From Pithys albifrons albifrons (taxonomy: Eukaryota; Chordata; Aves; Passeriformes; Thamnophilidae): a DNA stretch of 64,000 nucleotides. Of this stretch, positions 1-15,600 are shown piece by piece. The position numbers and the translations under genes are program-made. Each line of letters starts with the position of its first letter. The first letter of the stretch is position 1. Location: NCBI RefSeq assembly GCF_047495875.1, contig NC_092497.1, positions 34,355,375 through 34,419,374 on the forward strand, read 5' to 3'. The notes below the pieces were generated by a model. It was given only the letters and a program-made list of their open reading frames with translations, did no database searches and was not told the DNA's origin.

Positions 1-3000
1 AGTAATGTGTTCTACAAGATACTCAAATTTAAGATGGCTTTATAACTCTCTCTTTTTTACACAGTATATGCACTTAAGGATGTAATGTTGTGTCACATCA
101 AACCCCATAGTTTGTCTATATCTCTCAAGGGACCAAGGACTACATGTCCATGAAAATTCTGCTTAAAATACAAGTGACAGGTGTCTTGAATTTGAAGGCT
201 TTTTGGGCGTTTGATCGCATTTGCTAACACACTATTCCTCTCCTGCAGTGCACTAGAAACCCTCACACATATAGTGCTCCCCAGGTATGTTGGGTAGATA
301 TGCATTGCGCCTCCATCATCATAGAAAGGTTGGAGAAAAAATCAGCAGGAATGGATTGCCCACTATCCTCTACACATGAGAAGGCATCACAGTTCTCCTA
401 GCAAAACATAAACTGTGTATTGCCAGAACTGCACCTAAAGTGTTCACAGAGTAGAAGAGTATATTGTAATCCATGAAGTAGAGCAGCAGAGCTGTGATAA
501 TCCATAGTGATTGTTGTTCATATAGAAGTTATTTAATCCCTGCCCTGTGCTCACCTTCGTCTTTTTCAGTGAACCTAACTATAATGATGCTTCAAATCAC
601 AGATTTGTTTGGAGATTTTTTTTTGTTTTCCACTCTAATCAGTTGATTGGGTTGAACACAACAGATTATTTCTGAAGAGGATTAATCTAGCTGAACCCCT
701 TCCCTTGTGAAAGCTGGTGGGAAAACTGCATCACAGTAATTTTCACATGGAAATACACTGTTCAGTTTCTGTCTGCACAATGGAACAGTCAAATATCGCA
801 GATTGATAAGGGATACCTTGCCAGCAAAACTAGGGCAAACCTATGTTTGTCAGACTACAAGCTTGGTAGCAATTAAAGGCAAACTGGGACGCATAAGGAG
901 CACTACATGATTTCACCAATTAAATCTGACAATCAACATAGTTTTCAGCTCTTATCTCCCCAAGTAAACAGAGAGACTGAAACCATGTATCAGGGAAAAT
1001 AATCAGAGCACCTAGTTCTGTTAATGTGCAGGCAAATTACTGGAAATAGAAGAAGTCAAGTGCAAATAGCCAGTGGAAATACCTAATTTGCAATAATGAG
1101 CATTTGGATTGTAAACTGTAATGGAACAGACTGTTCATTATATGATTTATCTTAAGTTTCATAGAACCTAAAGAGGAAAGAGACAGAACAATCAACTCAG
1201 TAGTACTAAACATACATTTTCTTTTAGGGTACTTTTAAATGTGTCAATTGTCTGCTTAAAGATAAGCTAGAAAATAGTTTTTAAAAAACCTGTAATTTTA
1301 GTCAAGAACAGCACAGACATATTCTTCAGAAAATGGTGTATCTGATATAGAAATGCCTTCACCTAAAAGGACTTATTTCATGCAGGAGAACTAGATTGAC
1401 CTAATAAGAGTATTTAAAGATTGTTTACAAAATTTGAATTTTGACTGGTATGTTGAGCATAAGCTCATCAAGTCTCTTGAGCCATGGATTTTAAATTTAT
1501 TTAACATGCAACTCCCTTAGCAAGAGAATATAAAAGGAAAACAACTGGAGCATAAGCTGCATTCAGTCCTTTAGATTCTTGATGGACAAAAGAGAGTATA
1601 ACTTTGCTGTATATTTTCATGTATTCAAAGGAGGCCACGAAAGGCGTTTGGAAACCTGTTAGTTAAAGCACTGATAATGCAGCATACTTGCAAACTTTCT
1701 TTTGCATTTTGTAGGAGTGACATTGCAATTCCTTCATATGCGTCAAGTTTGATTATTTTTGCTGCCTAATCACAAAATCCAAGTTCACATTTAATGACAC
1801 AGTCTCGCAGTCACTGGTAAGAGTCTTGTCTCTGTGAGGACTACAGGTTCAAAGTTATCAAGATCTGTATTTATTACCTGAGAAAAAATCTACGGTTAAA
1901 AATTAGTTGTTATTAACATCATGCCATAAAGAGTCTTCTTTAAAGAAGTTATGTTCTCTTTTACACAAATATATGCAGGGATGGAGATATGTTTGCAGGT
2001 TGGTACCCAGCTTTCCAGAGTAAAACTCCATTACTGTCATACATGAACACTGCTCTTTTTGCTGGTTTGGCTGTCCTGTCATTATATATTGACAGTGCTG
2101 TTCTATGGGCTACCAATTGAGGCCTGCACAGCTGTGATTGTGTATGTGTCTGTTTTCCATGAAGTATGTTGGAAGTTGTTGATAGTTGATGCAGCATAAA
2201 TATCAGTTTTCCTATGGCAATAAATTATTGTGCTGTCTAGGGAAATTATTTGTTTTCCTCCTTTCAAATGAGGAAATATATTTGTCACCTGTTAAAACTA
2301 GTTAGTGCATTTTAAATTCTGAAAGAGTTTATAAAATCTGAGGTTTTATTTACAGTATTGCTTAATCGCTCTGGCAGACTGAGTACTTTAGGAAAGCATT
2401 TCATTTGGAAAAGTATTTAGATAAAATTCATCTTATTTTTCAGCTTAGATTTAAGAAGATATGACTACTGAATTTGAGTGTGTATCAAACATGCTGTCAA
2501 ATCAAAAAACTGAAGAAACTGTCTTTGAGTAACATTTTTGATTCAACAGAATATATTTTTGCCCTTATGAGAAAAACTGCAAGCCTGTGTGTTGTGCCAA
2601 AGACGTGATGAGAAAGTAGTCTGTGCACCTGGTGTCTGGAATAGCAGCCCCAACTCCATGTCCTCTTAATTTTCACTGGAGGTGAAAATTTGTCTCAGTA
2701 AGGAGGTTCCAACCCAACACCGTGTTTACATGATGTCTTAGCAGTGTCACACTTGGTCGGAGCTGAAATAACAATTCCATAGGTCATGGAGAGACTACAA
2801 CATCCATATATTTCACTGGGAACTGAGATCATTCAGCATTTTCTAGACCAGGAACACTACGATAACAAAAGCAGTGACCTTCCAACTAATTTCCCTTATT
2901 ATTTACTGTTCACTTTGACAGTACATAGTGCACAAAGTTGACTCATACATTTTATGAGAATCCTAATTACTCTTATTGGACTAAAGCAAAATTTAGTTAA

Positions 3001-3647
3001 TATTCTCACTTTTGACTGCACAGAGCTTTATAAAACTCTCTTCATCTTACCTAGTAGAATTAGCTATGTCTGCTGCAGAATATCTACTACAACATACTGA
3101 GTTTCCACAATTTTCCCTTCCATTTTAAACTTTCTAAAGGACCATCATAGAAGCACAGTTTTGGACAACTTTGAACAATTTCTTTTTTTACTTTTTTTAT
3201 TTCACTTGTTGTTGGCTGGTTTTTATATGCTGCTTTTAAAATATTAAGGGAAAGAAACCTAATTTTAAGAATTCTTGCATGATTTCCAGAAACCTCTTCA
3301 ACAGCTGATTTAAAATGTGTCATTTGTGTGAGTAACAAGGATATATAATAAGCTGAAGTAACACTTCTGAGCTAAAGCATCCCAACTATTTTCCCACTTG
3401 AAATACTGAACCAGATTCAATAGAAGGTTTGTGTTTATTTTTCATCACCCTAAGCCAACAAAGTTGATTTCTGTTCCAAATATAGTTACAGACACCTGGT
3501 GTTCAAGTTGTCTTCTTGCAGGATTTACCACTATTCCCTTTCTGACAATGATCTTTCTGACAATGTGTTGAAAGTGCATTAATGTGTTTATTGCACATCC
3601 TGGAAGTGAGAGCCCTGCAATTATGGAACACAGGATGTTAAAGATTC

Positions 3648-3677
3648 AAAAAAAAAAAAAAAGGGGGGGGGGGGGGG
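3648..3677 (+). repeat. A15 followed directly by G15 homopolymer tract
   Basis: Fifteen adenines (3648-3662) run directly into fifteen guanines (3663-3677). It is a pure purine tract on the + strand and is likely to be length-polymorphic and prone to assembly error. Confidence 0.95.
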
Positions 3678-6600
3678 AGCATGGAAGGGTCCTTCAGAGA
3701 ATTTTTCTCTCCTACCAACACAAAGGTTTTGGCAGCTGAAGTGCCAGGACCAAGAAAAAAAGGTGTGGGTGATGACTCTAAATTCTAATTTAGTAGTTGG
3801 GGGAAGGGAGAGGGGAGGGAGAGATGTTTTTGCTGGTGCTGGAGTTCACTTCCATTGGGGCAGCTGCTGTGACTAGAAGTCACCGTTTTACTGAGCTGGT
3901 GAGCACACCTGGTAGGGAGCTCTTTCTAGCTCTGCTCTTCCCCCATTTTCGCCTCCATCTCTGAGCACCCTGAGCTTCAGATGGAGGGGAAGAGAGAGAG
4001 AGAGTCACAACTGCCTCTGGATGCACTGCAGACTTCCTGAAGACCAACTTCAGCTGCAGGGGAGTTGCTAAGAACCACCACACCCTCCCAACTCCCAGTG
4101 TTTCCTTCTTCGAACAAAGCATAAGGAGAGAGTCTACTCTGCCCCGCTGAAAAGGTTCCCTCTTGCCCCATGTGACTGCCATTACCATGTGAGTCATCAA
4201 AGGCTGACACCTGTTCCTGCTTCCTGTCTCCACCTCCCTGGAAAGGGTCTAGAGAACTGACCTCACTGCCAGCCTCATGGTGCGACACTGTCACCTGCTG
4301 TCAATAAATAAAATGGCACCAGGAACAAACTTCTGTTCTGAGGCTATTTTGGTACAGTGGGGTTTGTTTACACTGGTCTGTTTATAGTTATATATCTATA
4401 TCTATATACTAGTTAAGAACAGTTATACTTTTTCTATACATTTTCTAATTAAAGTTCTTTTTAAATTTAATAAGGGGTGAAGTAGTTATTGAGGAGGAGT
4501 CCCCTCCTCTAGTCTCATTGGTTTCCTGTAAAGTAGGACAGAGGGACAGCCTTGATACATGTAGTGCCCATGGGGAATATAACTTTTACCCCACCGATAA
4601 ATAAGCATTTAAGGTTTAAAATAACCTTCAGTTGTCTCCCTTGACAAAAATACAAAAAGATCATTAATTTCTGGATGCAGTTATAATAAATGCATGCAGC
4701 GTTTTTTATTTCCCCCAAGCAGATTATGTGAATGGCCCTGCACAAAGGCTGTATAAATCATTCATGTTGTAACTCAGGCCTGAAATATTTAATACAGAAG
4801 AAAGAACATTGTACATTTGCTCACAAAGAAAATTAATTTTGCTAGATACTATGCCTGTCTGGGCACATAGTTGTGTCTTTTGGATCAAATTCACTTTTGA
4901 TGTAAGCACACAAATCTCACTTCAGTCAAGAGAGATCGAAGCTGAATTTGGATTCAGATGCCAATCAATTATATATTTAATCACAAAAGAAAATCTGTGA
5001 TTGAAGGTTGAGGATAACTTTTCAGTCTTTTGATTGATACTAATTACAAAACTGCATTTGTTTTGAAAACTAGAGTGGGTCATAACCAATCTCTACAAGT
5101 TTTCTAATAACAGCGAATTATCTAAGGTTTTTCTGAATATTTCATATTGCTCTTACATTTGAATCATTATATGAAACATTTTTAACATGCAGTGTAATGG
5201 ATAACTAGTATGACAAAACAAATATTTTGCTTTATAAACATAACTGAAGCTATAGCCTGAAGCTAAATAAGAACTTAATATTTTTTAAAAAATATGGAAG
5301 ATATTAAGAAATTATAGAATCTTGCCTGTCTTTCACATTGAAATCTCTGACAGTTTGTGTTTTGGGAATACAAAGTTGAACAACCTATGGTCAAACATGT
5401 ATGCATTAAATATGTAAAGTCCCCAAAATTTCATGGTGTTCACGAGCATGCTGTGTATTTCCATATATAAAATTCTCTGGCAAGGATTTGCTATTGGGAA
5501 AGTCCTTCTCAGGATTTTAACCAAGCATATGTGGGTGAGAATGAGTTAGTGATAGTTTTTTCTATTTTTGGAGATGCTACCTATCTTGAAGGATTTGTAC
5601 TAAATATACTCACCTCATGACCTTACGTGCCACTTGCATCTGTACTACTGCATTTTAGAGTCCTTCAAAATGACAGGACCATATATAGTTCCTTAAAATA
5701 GTACTTCTCAAGCTGTGGGTTGTAGTCACTGGAGATTTCAGTGAAGGTCATGTTGGTTTAAGTCTTTTAAAAATCCTCCTAGATATAAAATCTGTTCATT
5801 TTTATATTGACTTACTGCTAGCAGTAATTGAGCTTCTTCAAAGAAAATAATAAAAATCCACATGATTAGCTACAATGCCTGAGAGATATAGAATAGATAG
5901 GTACCTTTAATTTCAGTCAGCAGGTGTCTAGGTAGAGTTGTGTAAAAACAACTGCAGATAGTGATCACAGCCCCAATGTTCCTACTCTCTGTGCCATAAA
6001 CACCTCATATAAAATTTAATCACAATTCTCAGCCCACATAATAGTCTCAGCCCACAAGATAGTCTTCCTGATGGCAAAAACAATTAATTACACTAAACAG
6101 CAGCAGCAATGTGCCTTCTTAATAATGACAAAATATTTCAGGGTGAAAAAACCTACTTTGTATTAACAAGTCCAGACAGTCAAAATTTTTTAACTTAAAT
6201 CAGATTCAAGATTCTTAATTTTTGAAAACATTTTGTGAGGAAGAGTGTTCCCTCTTTATTTTTAGTAGCAATTTGTGGGTTTTTTTTTCCTAAGGGAATA
6301 AATCTTTAAGTATACAAACACCAATAAAATACCACTCAGTTATAACAAAGCTAAATATATATGAGTAGGGAAATTCTTTTTCAAATCTGTGATGTTTACT
6401 TCTTTCATGGTTTGCTTTGTGCATTCATTTAATTAAAGAGAATCAAGTAGACTCTGCTTAATTTTAAGACTCGGGTGTCCTGGTATCTAAAGCTTACACT
6501 GAACATTGGTAGATTTATATCTGCACAAGAGGGGTCAAGTTTCATAAACCTAACTATTTAAAAATCTGCAGTTTACTGGGTTTAAGTACAGTGTAAATAC

Positions 6601-9600
6601 AGATAAGATTTAGGAGTGATAATTGTTAAATTCATGATACCAGAGTAGACTTATAATTATGAAAGAAGGACATGTACATTTAATCCTTTCTTGCCTGTGG
6701 AAAGGTGCAGATTAAGTAAAGCTCCAACACACTACTGGGGGAAATGTTTTTTCTGCATTGTTGCAGTAAAAGAGAAGATGAGTTTATGGATAATAGTAAT
6801 AAATCTGCATAAAGCTTGCTTAGAAGTATGCCATGGGGCACACAATTCACTTCTAGAGGATTCATAATGAACTTTTTTTTATGATACTGACACAGGGAAA
6901 ATGGTTAAGAAAAAGTAAATGAACCTTCAAATTGCCACTCAGAAGTCTTCTCTGATTCAGTTTGAAAAATTCATAACAGTGGCAAGATGTAGTCAGCATT
7001 TGGTAACTTTCCTATTGCACCTGAGAAAGGAATAAGACATTTAGGGAAGAGAATCACTTCTAAACACAGTTGTTAAAAGAGAAAGTGGAAGTAGATGGTA
7101 TTCCCTGTCTTCTGCAGCATAGAATTATTCCCTCTGAAAAAGCAGCTATGGAGTGCTTGGGAAATGGTAAGCCAGAGTTTCCTGAGTAATTTTTTAGAAG
7201 AAAATACAGAATTTGTTTTGCTTTCCATAGATAAGCTCCATCCCACCTTAGCAGAAAGGTGTGCTGGGGAATGCTCTGCTCTTGTGCTTTGATTTTTACC
7301 CTGACACATTTATTGATTTGCCAGTTTCTCAGGTATGGGAAACTATTATATAATAAACAGAACTTATTCTGTACTAACAGAATTAACCTTTTCCCAAGCT
7401 AGTTTTACAGGGAAAGTCTGCTTGAGTATAGTCTCCCAAAATGCTTGCTTTGTTGCCTTCAACTCTGTTAGCTAAAATGTTAGTGTGTGTTTTGTTGTAA
7501 ACTTCAAGATATCATGAAAAACCTAAACTGAGAACAAATTGTTCTCATTGCAAATGTGTCTTACAAAATATCAAGTCTGTGGGACATATATCTTTGTAAA
7601 ATGCTCTCTTCTCTTATTTGTTGCTCTATACCACGACATTTGAATGTCTTTTACATTTGACATCTTTACACTAATGAGGAAGCTGTAGAGAAAACAGAGT
7701 AATAATCTGAAATATTCAGGAACTTAAGATATATTGTAATAGTTTTCAACTGCTGTGACATTTTTGATTATGTAGTGTTAATATTAGTGATTTTTTTCCC
7801 TGTGAAAAAATAGTTTTCACATCTTTTAGCTAGCAAGCTTTCTGCATATGAGTGTAATACAACAAGCTAGGTGACATCGATCCTGTTAGCATAGCCATAC
7901 AGAATAAGGTAATAGTCTCAATTCTTCTGTAAGTTGAGAGAGAGATTTAAAGCAAAGAGCAGGTCTGCTCTAAGCCTGAGTCTTCCAGGTTTTAAACTTA
8001 CTAAGTCCTTTGGCCATTTAGTTTTTAGAGGTATCTTAGCTTTTTATTTTGTGTCATATAAACAAGAGAAATACAAGTTATATTATGGAATCCAGCAATT
8101 TGTGCCAAAAAAGAAGGTTAAACTAAAGAATACCATGAACTACTTTTCCAAAGCATCATAGTTGCTATTCTACACACTTTTTTTTCAACAAGCAAACTGT
8201 CCTGCAGCATTCAGACTCTTACAAAATGCAATTTATTGAAAAAAGATACTTAAAATTCCAGTCTTCATTAACTGACTGCACAAGAGGATAACCCAGAGAT
8301 GAACACTTTTCATAAGCAGAGCTTGTGCTTCTGAGGCCTACAGTGTGACTTTCATAGATGCGAGTTACTAATTCTTCCTTTCCTTCAGCAATTTGCAGGC
8401 ATAGAAAACCATAAAATACTAACACTTGGGACAGTCAGTGGGGACCTCTTGTGAAGGACCCAGTTTTCTGAGGTTGATCTGAAATGTTTGCTTCAAAACA
8501 TGCTTCACCTAAAGCCATGGTGTCTGAATTCAATCTTGCACATTTCCTTTGCTCCGAAATCTGAAAACTGTAAAAAGCAGATGAGTAATTAAAAAATGAT
8601 AGGAGCCTTGTAAGATGTTGCATAGTGCAGATACTTACTGTAAATCAGTGATTAGCTCTCCAGCAACATTCAAGTGTGAACAGAGAATAGGAGATCCGTA
8701 TCAGATTTGTGTTTGTAATGGGAAATTTCCAGGTCATGAAATTGGGCCACCTTCAATAGTATCATGCCCACAAACAGTTCCCAATGTGTCCAAGAGCTGC
8801 AGGAGCAGAGAAAACCTAGTCCAGTTACCTGGTTAACATTTACTACTATTGTTTGTTTGGTACTGCTGATTGTAAAGCAAAAATCTGTATTCTTGGAGCT
8901 GCAATTTTCTCAAGCTGTCAATGAGTTCTTCTGTTTTCCCTGTGCATATTTGGGAATTGCCAAGAACACTTTAAATCTTCAGAGATAGAATATTTCTATA
9001 TTTGGTTTTCTTTTTTCTTTTGAAAAGGTGTAAAATTACTGAGGAAACATAAAAGAGAAGAGAATAACATTTCCAGTTTTATTACAGTGAAGTCCTTTGT
9101 GTTGCAAAAAAATCAATCTTCCTTTTGCAGCATTAGCTCCTCTGGCTTGACCTGTCACTTCTGTATGCAGACTTCTCAAAGAAACGTGGCTGATTTGAGC
9201 CTCTTTCATGCTGTCAATCAGTGATTTTCAGCAGGTTGCATAAGATTAGCTAATTTGTTATATGTCCTGTTGCAGATCCTCTTATGGGGATGAAGTAGCA
9301 GACAGATTAATACTGTTAATGCCAGTTTAATACACATGAGTGTTACCTGGCAAGGCCTGAGGAAGAGACATTAGAAAGTACTAAATTCATTAAATGAAGT
9401 CTGATATATAAAAGCATTTCCAGCACTGATATAGAAGCAGACAAGTTCAGAGCCAAATCCATTTCTGCATTTCAGTGATGTTATACCACTTATTTCCATG
9501 GCATTGTCTGTCAGAAACTAAAAGCACACTTTGTCCAAATGCAATCCTTATTTCATGTTTTTCAAAAGATTAAAATAAAATTTGAATGTTCCTGAATTTC

Positions 9601-12600
9601 CCTCTGAAATTCACTTAAGTCCTCTCTACTACAGTATGTCTTTCCTGTCTTGTATCTGACTAAAAGTAATGCAAAATGTGAATCATTCCTAATAAAACTT
9701 TTATTTCTGGTTTTCTGTTATACTCTGTGTTATGAAATGTTAACTAAACTGTTCTTAGAGTATAAACTTCTAAGCTGGTAAACCTACCTTGCCATAAGAA
9801 GTTTACTTATTTGGAAGTATTTTGGATATGGTAAAAATAGCAGAATTTAACAACAGCAATAGTATCAAAGTAAGTGTATTTTTTTTTCCTTGAAATTGGT
9901 AATGGACAGCTTTCCCAGTAACCAGAATGTGCTGCAGCCAGTAGGGTCGTGCAGACTATACCCTTGGTATGCAGCCACCACAGCAATCTTATTCTATTGT
10001 ACTTCGCAAATCTGGCTTTATGTTTAAAGACCAATCAGAGGTATCCTTGCATGACTTTGAGCTGAACCTTTCCTCAGTGACCCTTTGGAGTTCTGCTTGG
10101 CACAAACAGGAGTTGTTTTGTTATCACAGCTTTCATTGAAGCAGATGTATTTTTCCACATGTTGTAGATATAGTTGCTTTTGCTGAGTTATTTTCTTTTA
10201 TTTAGTCTTCTTCTCCAAGTCTTACTAAGAATTAGTTTTTTTCTTTAAGCAAGAACTTTCTGTGTACAGGCAGTCTAGTAAAATTCACATGGCCTATTAC
10301 TTCAAACTGAATTTTAAGTTATCACTCCTTGAGAAGTTAGAAGGGAAAAGTAATGAGGCAGACATTTTAAGTAATGAGGCATAGTTTCTAAATTTGCTGA
10401 ACCAGAGGAATCTCTGTAAATTAGAAATTTGCCAGTTTAAAATTCCTAAGCCAAAAGCCCTATAATATTGTCACCCTTGGTAGCCCAATGGAAAAAGTAT
10501 TTATTTCATTCCATGTTATTTTCTTGTGTGAGAGAGCAACACATTAAAACAACTAATTCACTTCACTGAACTCAGAGGCTTCAATTAACCACCCTTTAAT
10601 AAAGATACTAATCTGTATTAAATGAAAGCCTTCAAGGGCTCACTTTGAAACAATGCATAAGCAGTAATCAGCAGTCCTGATAGAGGGGTCTCCTGGGGCA
10701 GATAGCTGGAATGTGCTGTGTAATCAAATTCCAGGAGATTTAAGAAAAAAAAAAAAAGCTCAAGCCTCTTTTGAGTAAAGGGTGTTTGGGTTATTTTCTT
10801 CCTACTTCTAATATCCAGCATATTGCATTAAAGTCTTTATTTCAAAGTCAAGTCAAAACAAGAAATTAATTTAAAACTGCTTACATGCCCTCCTTGTGAC
10901 TGACTTTCATCATGCAGTTTTGCAGATAGCAGGACCTGCTTCTCAATTGTTTTTTTTCCATCTCTTTACTATGAGAATTCATTTAACTCAGAAGCTTTCA
11001 TTAATCACAGTTTGCTTGTTTAATTCCTTCCAGAATCCTCTGGAACATTGCAAGCTGCACTGAACATACAGTACTGTAGAGCAGCAGTGATTTTTATCCT
11101 CAGTCACATGTACATTTTTGTGTGTGTAGAATTGGATAACCTCATAGACTTCAATATTCATACCATAAGCACTGCATTTTCTTTTAACAGACAATATTTG
11201 ATTCATATTAATATAATTAAAGACCCTACCACGGTGATTTTCAATGTACTTCCATCTCAAAGAATAAGTGTCTTCACATATACAAAAAAATCTCAGCAAA
11301 ACAACACCCCCCAAAAATGATTGAATTGCCTGCTAGAAGATTTCACATCAACCACTTTGCATCTAGAGACTCAAATTCCAGCTCTGTTGTCAGTGGATGA
11401 GCAGACTGACAATTTAGGCACTCCTTTCTGACCCTTCAGTGAGTCACCAACGTTTTGTTGGCTGACAGGTGGAAAACTGTATTTTCCATACCAGCATTGT
11501 TAACATTTTGCACTTCATGGTCTAAGGCATGTCATATTACAGCTCTGCTTTCTACTGTATACCTTTCCAAGTAAGAAGAATCAGCTATGACTACCCAGAC
11601 TGAACAGCTAACTTATAACACTTATTTCACAGGCCTATAGCTTGAAGCTCAGGTCAAGAGTGGTTTTAGGAAGTGAGTTAGCCTTTATGAGTGAGAAGGA
11701 AAAGGGTCTGACTAGCCTGTAGAAAATATTTAAATACTTCACGGGAAGTTGTTCCACAAAATGTGTCTATTCACATGAAAATATTTTGCTAGGTATAGAA
11801 GGTAAAAACAATAAATAAAATCTATGAGAAAGTAGAGACAATTCTCTTCTTCCTGTCTGATGTTCAAATGCCTTCACAGTGGCTTTCCAGACTGTTTCCT
11901 GTTATGGCTCAAAAGTAATCTTAATCCTCTGCAGATGGATGTCATCCATGACTGTTCATTTGAAATTTTGTGGAAGAGAAATAGGGCTCAATGCCAGAGA
12001 GTGGGGTTATTAAATAATGAAAGTTTACAACTTTTTGCCCATGAGTCAGATTCTCTTTCCAGACTAGTGTACTCTTGCTTGTTGTTTGCTTCTAATTTGA
12101 TGTAATGGGTATCCTTCACCCCAATTGTGTTTTATGCTGATACGTGTATATTTACAGTTGCAAGAGTTATTGTATTTAAGGAACATTATATGCAAAAGAA
12201 GCATGATTTTCTTATTGATACAATTTCTGGTAGCTGATACATGAAACTAGTACACAGAAATCAGCTCTTGTGGCTAAAATCACAAGGAAGTAGTATAGCA
12301 ATGTGAAAGCATGGTGCTTGTTTTCCTCATTGCTATGCTCCAGTCCTTCAAATTTTCAAAAGCCATAAAACTGTGGGTTGCTCACAAGGAATAATTTGCA
12401 GCATTTGAGATTTAATGAGATCCACCCATGTTCACTGTAAAATTGTAATCCTAATATTAATTCACGAATTAGAAATTAAACTGTAGGACTAACTTAATAG
12501 TATTGTTAAATCAAAGTCAGAATAGGCCGAGAGAAGACTTTTCAGCAAAGCTTTCAAACATCAAGCAAAGGTAATTCCATAAATTAAAATGGAATGGAAA

Positions 12601-15600
12601 ATCCAATTAAATATTTACTATTAGCCATAATGTAAGTAAGAATTCAGTGTTGATACACAACATGGTTAATATGATTAAATTTGAACATTGATCACCTTCA
12701 AATCTACTTCTTATACTAGAACTTAAAACTATAACCCTGTCTGAGATTTTATATAGTCTTTTCTTCAAGGGATTCTGCAGATTTAACCAGGTTTCAAACT
12801 TACTGAAACAGAGATACTAGCTATTTTTTTCAGCATTCCATTTAAAGTAAGAACTTCTGTTCAGATCAAGCAAGAAACACAAGAATTACCTATGTAATTA
12901 ATATTTCTTGTGATTTTCTTCTTTTCTTAATCTGTGGTGGAACAGGAAGTTCTTTCTCAAAGCTATTCTTTTCCTTCTAATCTGACCCTGAAGAAAAGTC
13001 ATGAACTTTATATCTTTTTTACTTATAGTTGCTTTGTTATTAAAAAACAGTATGTGTCTTCCTCTGTTGAAGCCACATACTTAGGACTAAACATTGGGAG
13101 AAAACAGGAGTAATGGATTTATTTGTGTAAAAAGAAAAAAAACATGGCAAGACTTTTATTACACACATCTTACAAAAATGGGTGTGCTTTTAGTCATACT
13201 TGAGTCAGAGAACATTTGGAATAACTATTGCATTGAATATAATTGATAAGATTTTACTCCCTTTGCCAATTAAGAAAGTGCACATCAAGAAAGAACCTAT
13301 GACATTTCACAGTCCGCTGGGAACAAGGCAAATATTGTACACACGGAGCTGTATGGCAAAAAATGCCTTGCATCTTAGACTTATCTGAAACTGGGCTCAA
13401 AATGTGATAGATCTATGTACTTTTTAATTTTCTCTCTCTGAAATCTTTCTGCTTTCAGAATACCATATAGCTCTTGGATCAGATCGTCTTACTGCTTTCA
13501 TCTGAAAGGGAGAAGAGTTAATAGCAGTAGTTGCAATGATCTTTGTTTCTCAGTTGAAGCTGAATCAGTATAGACTGTTGACAAAGAAAAGAAAAAGCAA
13601 GGTTGCATTACCAAGGGGAGTAAAGGATCAACACTGGAGCATGCAGCCTGGATGAACTATACTTTAGTGTAGTAGACAAAGGTCTACAAGTTCTCATGTG
13701 TAGTTGTAAAGCTAACTAGAAAGACAACGAAAATTCCTTGGCATAAAAAAAAAAGGTAATTCCTTGTCTGTTGACCCCAGCAGACTTGGGCATAGAACTT
13801 TTATGAGCTAAATAAGATCAGAAAACTAGAGATACGCTGCTAGTTTTTGCCTGAGTGATTTCTACATCAATGCAGCAATATAGGTCAGAAAATAATATTT
13901 AATCTCAAACTTTTTTGAAAAAAATATTCACTTACATAATGCTATAAACTTCTGGTGAATAAACATACCTAAAAACAGAGGTAGGAGATCTTTGTAGTTC
14001 TATGAGGATCTGTCAAAGGTTTGCTGAATTATGACATTTTAAATATGCTGTTTGCATCATTATTCAATTGCACACACTTCCTCCCTGAAAACATTGTCTG
14101 TTTAAAGCATAAGCCAAGCTCATAGAAACAGTTTCTTACACTGTTCACAGTAGCTGAATCAGGCTTTATCTGACACTGTTTCAAATTGATCATTCACTCC
14201 AATGGCTTCAGAAATGCTCATTCTCTAGGTATTTTGAACATTGTTTCTCCCAGTTAGGCAAACATGCTGTACATAATAAAATAGAACCATCCTTTTATGA
14301 GAAAAAAATCTATACATTATTACCATACTTCTGATTAATTCAGGAATTTAATCATTAGGTTACTCTTTAGTTGTGTTTTTCTTCTTTATTTGTTCCTGGA
14401 CTGAAACATTGCATTAGGTGGACAACTGAAACTTGGATGCTATTTTTCAGGAAAATCAAATATCAGCAATTTCTAGGTACTTAAGAGAGAGGAAAAGTGC
14501 TAAGTCTACAGCTAAGCCTAGATTATAATAATTCCAAAATATTAAAACACCAAAATCCCTTGGAAATAAATTCTGTAATGCCTAACTTCATGGGAGTGTT
14601 TCTAAAGCAAATGTAACTTACTGCACATGCAAGTTTCCTTTCTCAAAAACAGATTTATAAGAGTTTTGCTATGTGATTGCTTAAACCACAGGATATTTTA
14701 AGGAATAAAATATTTTTCTGTTTTCTGGCCTATGCCTCCCCAAAAACAAAGGCCACTAAATGTTGCATGCAAGAAGATCTATCAGGCAGCACAGTTCTTC
14801 CTCTGATTTTTCCCTTCCCATTGTGTCTGACAAGTCAAAGAAGCATGGTCTGCCCTGGGAGGAGAGAATTAGCTGTTCATGCAGTTGCATGGAAAGATAC
14901 AAACCTTCCTAAGTGTGGTTTTGGGGGAAAGAGCTGCTGTACTCTTGGCTGTAGGAGTAATTGCAGAGGCTAAAGTGCTGCTCTCTCTTCCCCTGCTCAC
15001 TTCATGATGCTTCCACCTTATTCCTGGAAGTGCATCTGCTCTTTTTGTTCTGACCAGTAAAGAAAGTACCTATATTTCTTATAAAGTATCATGTCTGAAT
15101 GCTTTTTCACTCTGTCTTTCTGCCAACAAAGTAATAACTGTGACTTGAATGTAAACTCTCAAGCCTGAAAACTTGTCTTTACTTCCTCCATTCACCTTCA
15201 TGTTTGGTGAAAGGCAACTGTGAGTCAAAGTCAAAATATCCATTTTGATAATGTGCTGAGACATGTTTTCCTTAGCTCTGTTTGAGGAGAATATCAAGTC
15301 TTGCTAGGATTCTACTGAGGTTTATTTCAAGTGGTATGTCACTGGCATATTTTGTTTAATTTTTCCCTGTATTGCTTAAAGTTAACTAAAGTGATACATT
15401 TGTTTCCTATGTAACATATCACTGAAATCAAAGCCCACAACAGACCATATATCAAAAAATGATATGTGAAACAAATTTTGAAACAGTACTTTATAATGCA
15501 GTTTGAATGGTAAATGACAGAGAAACATTGTAACTTAATTCAGAATAAGTCCATCATCTCTTGAAAAGAACATATATAAACAAGTTAATGTTGAAAGCAC

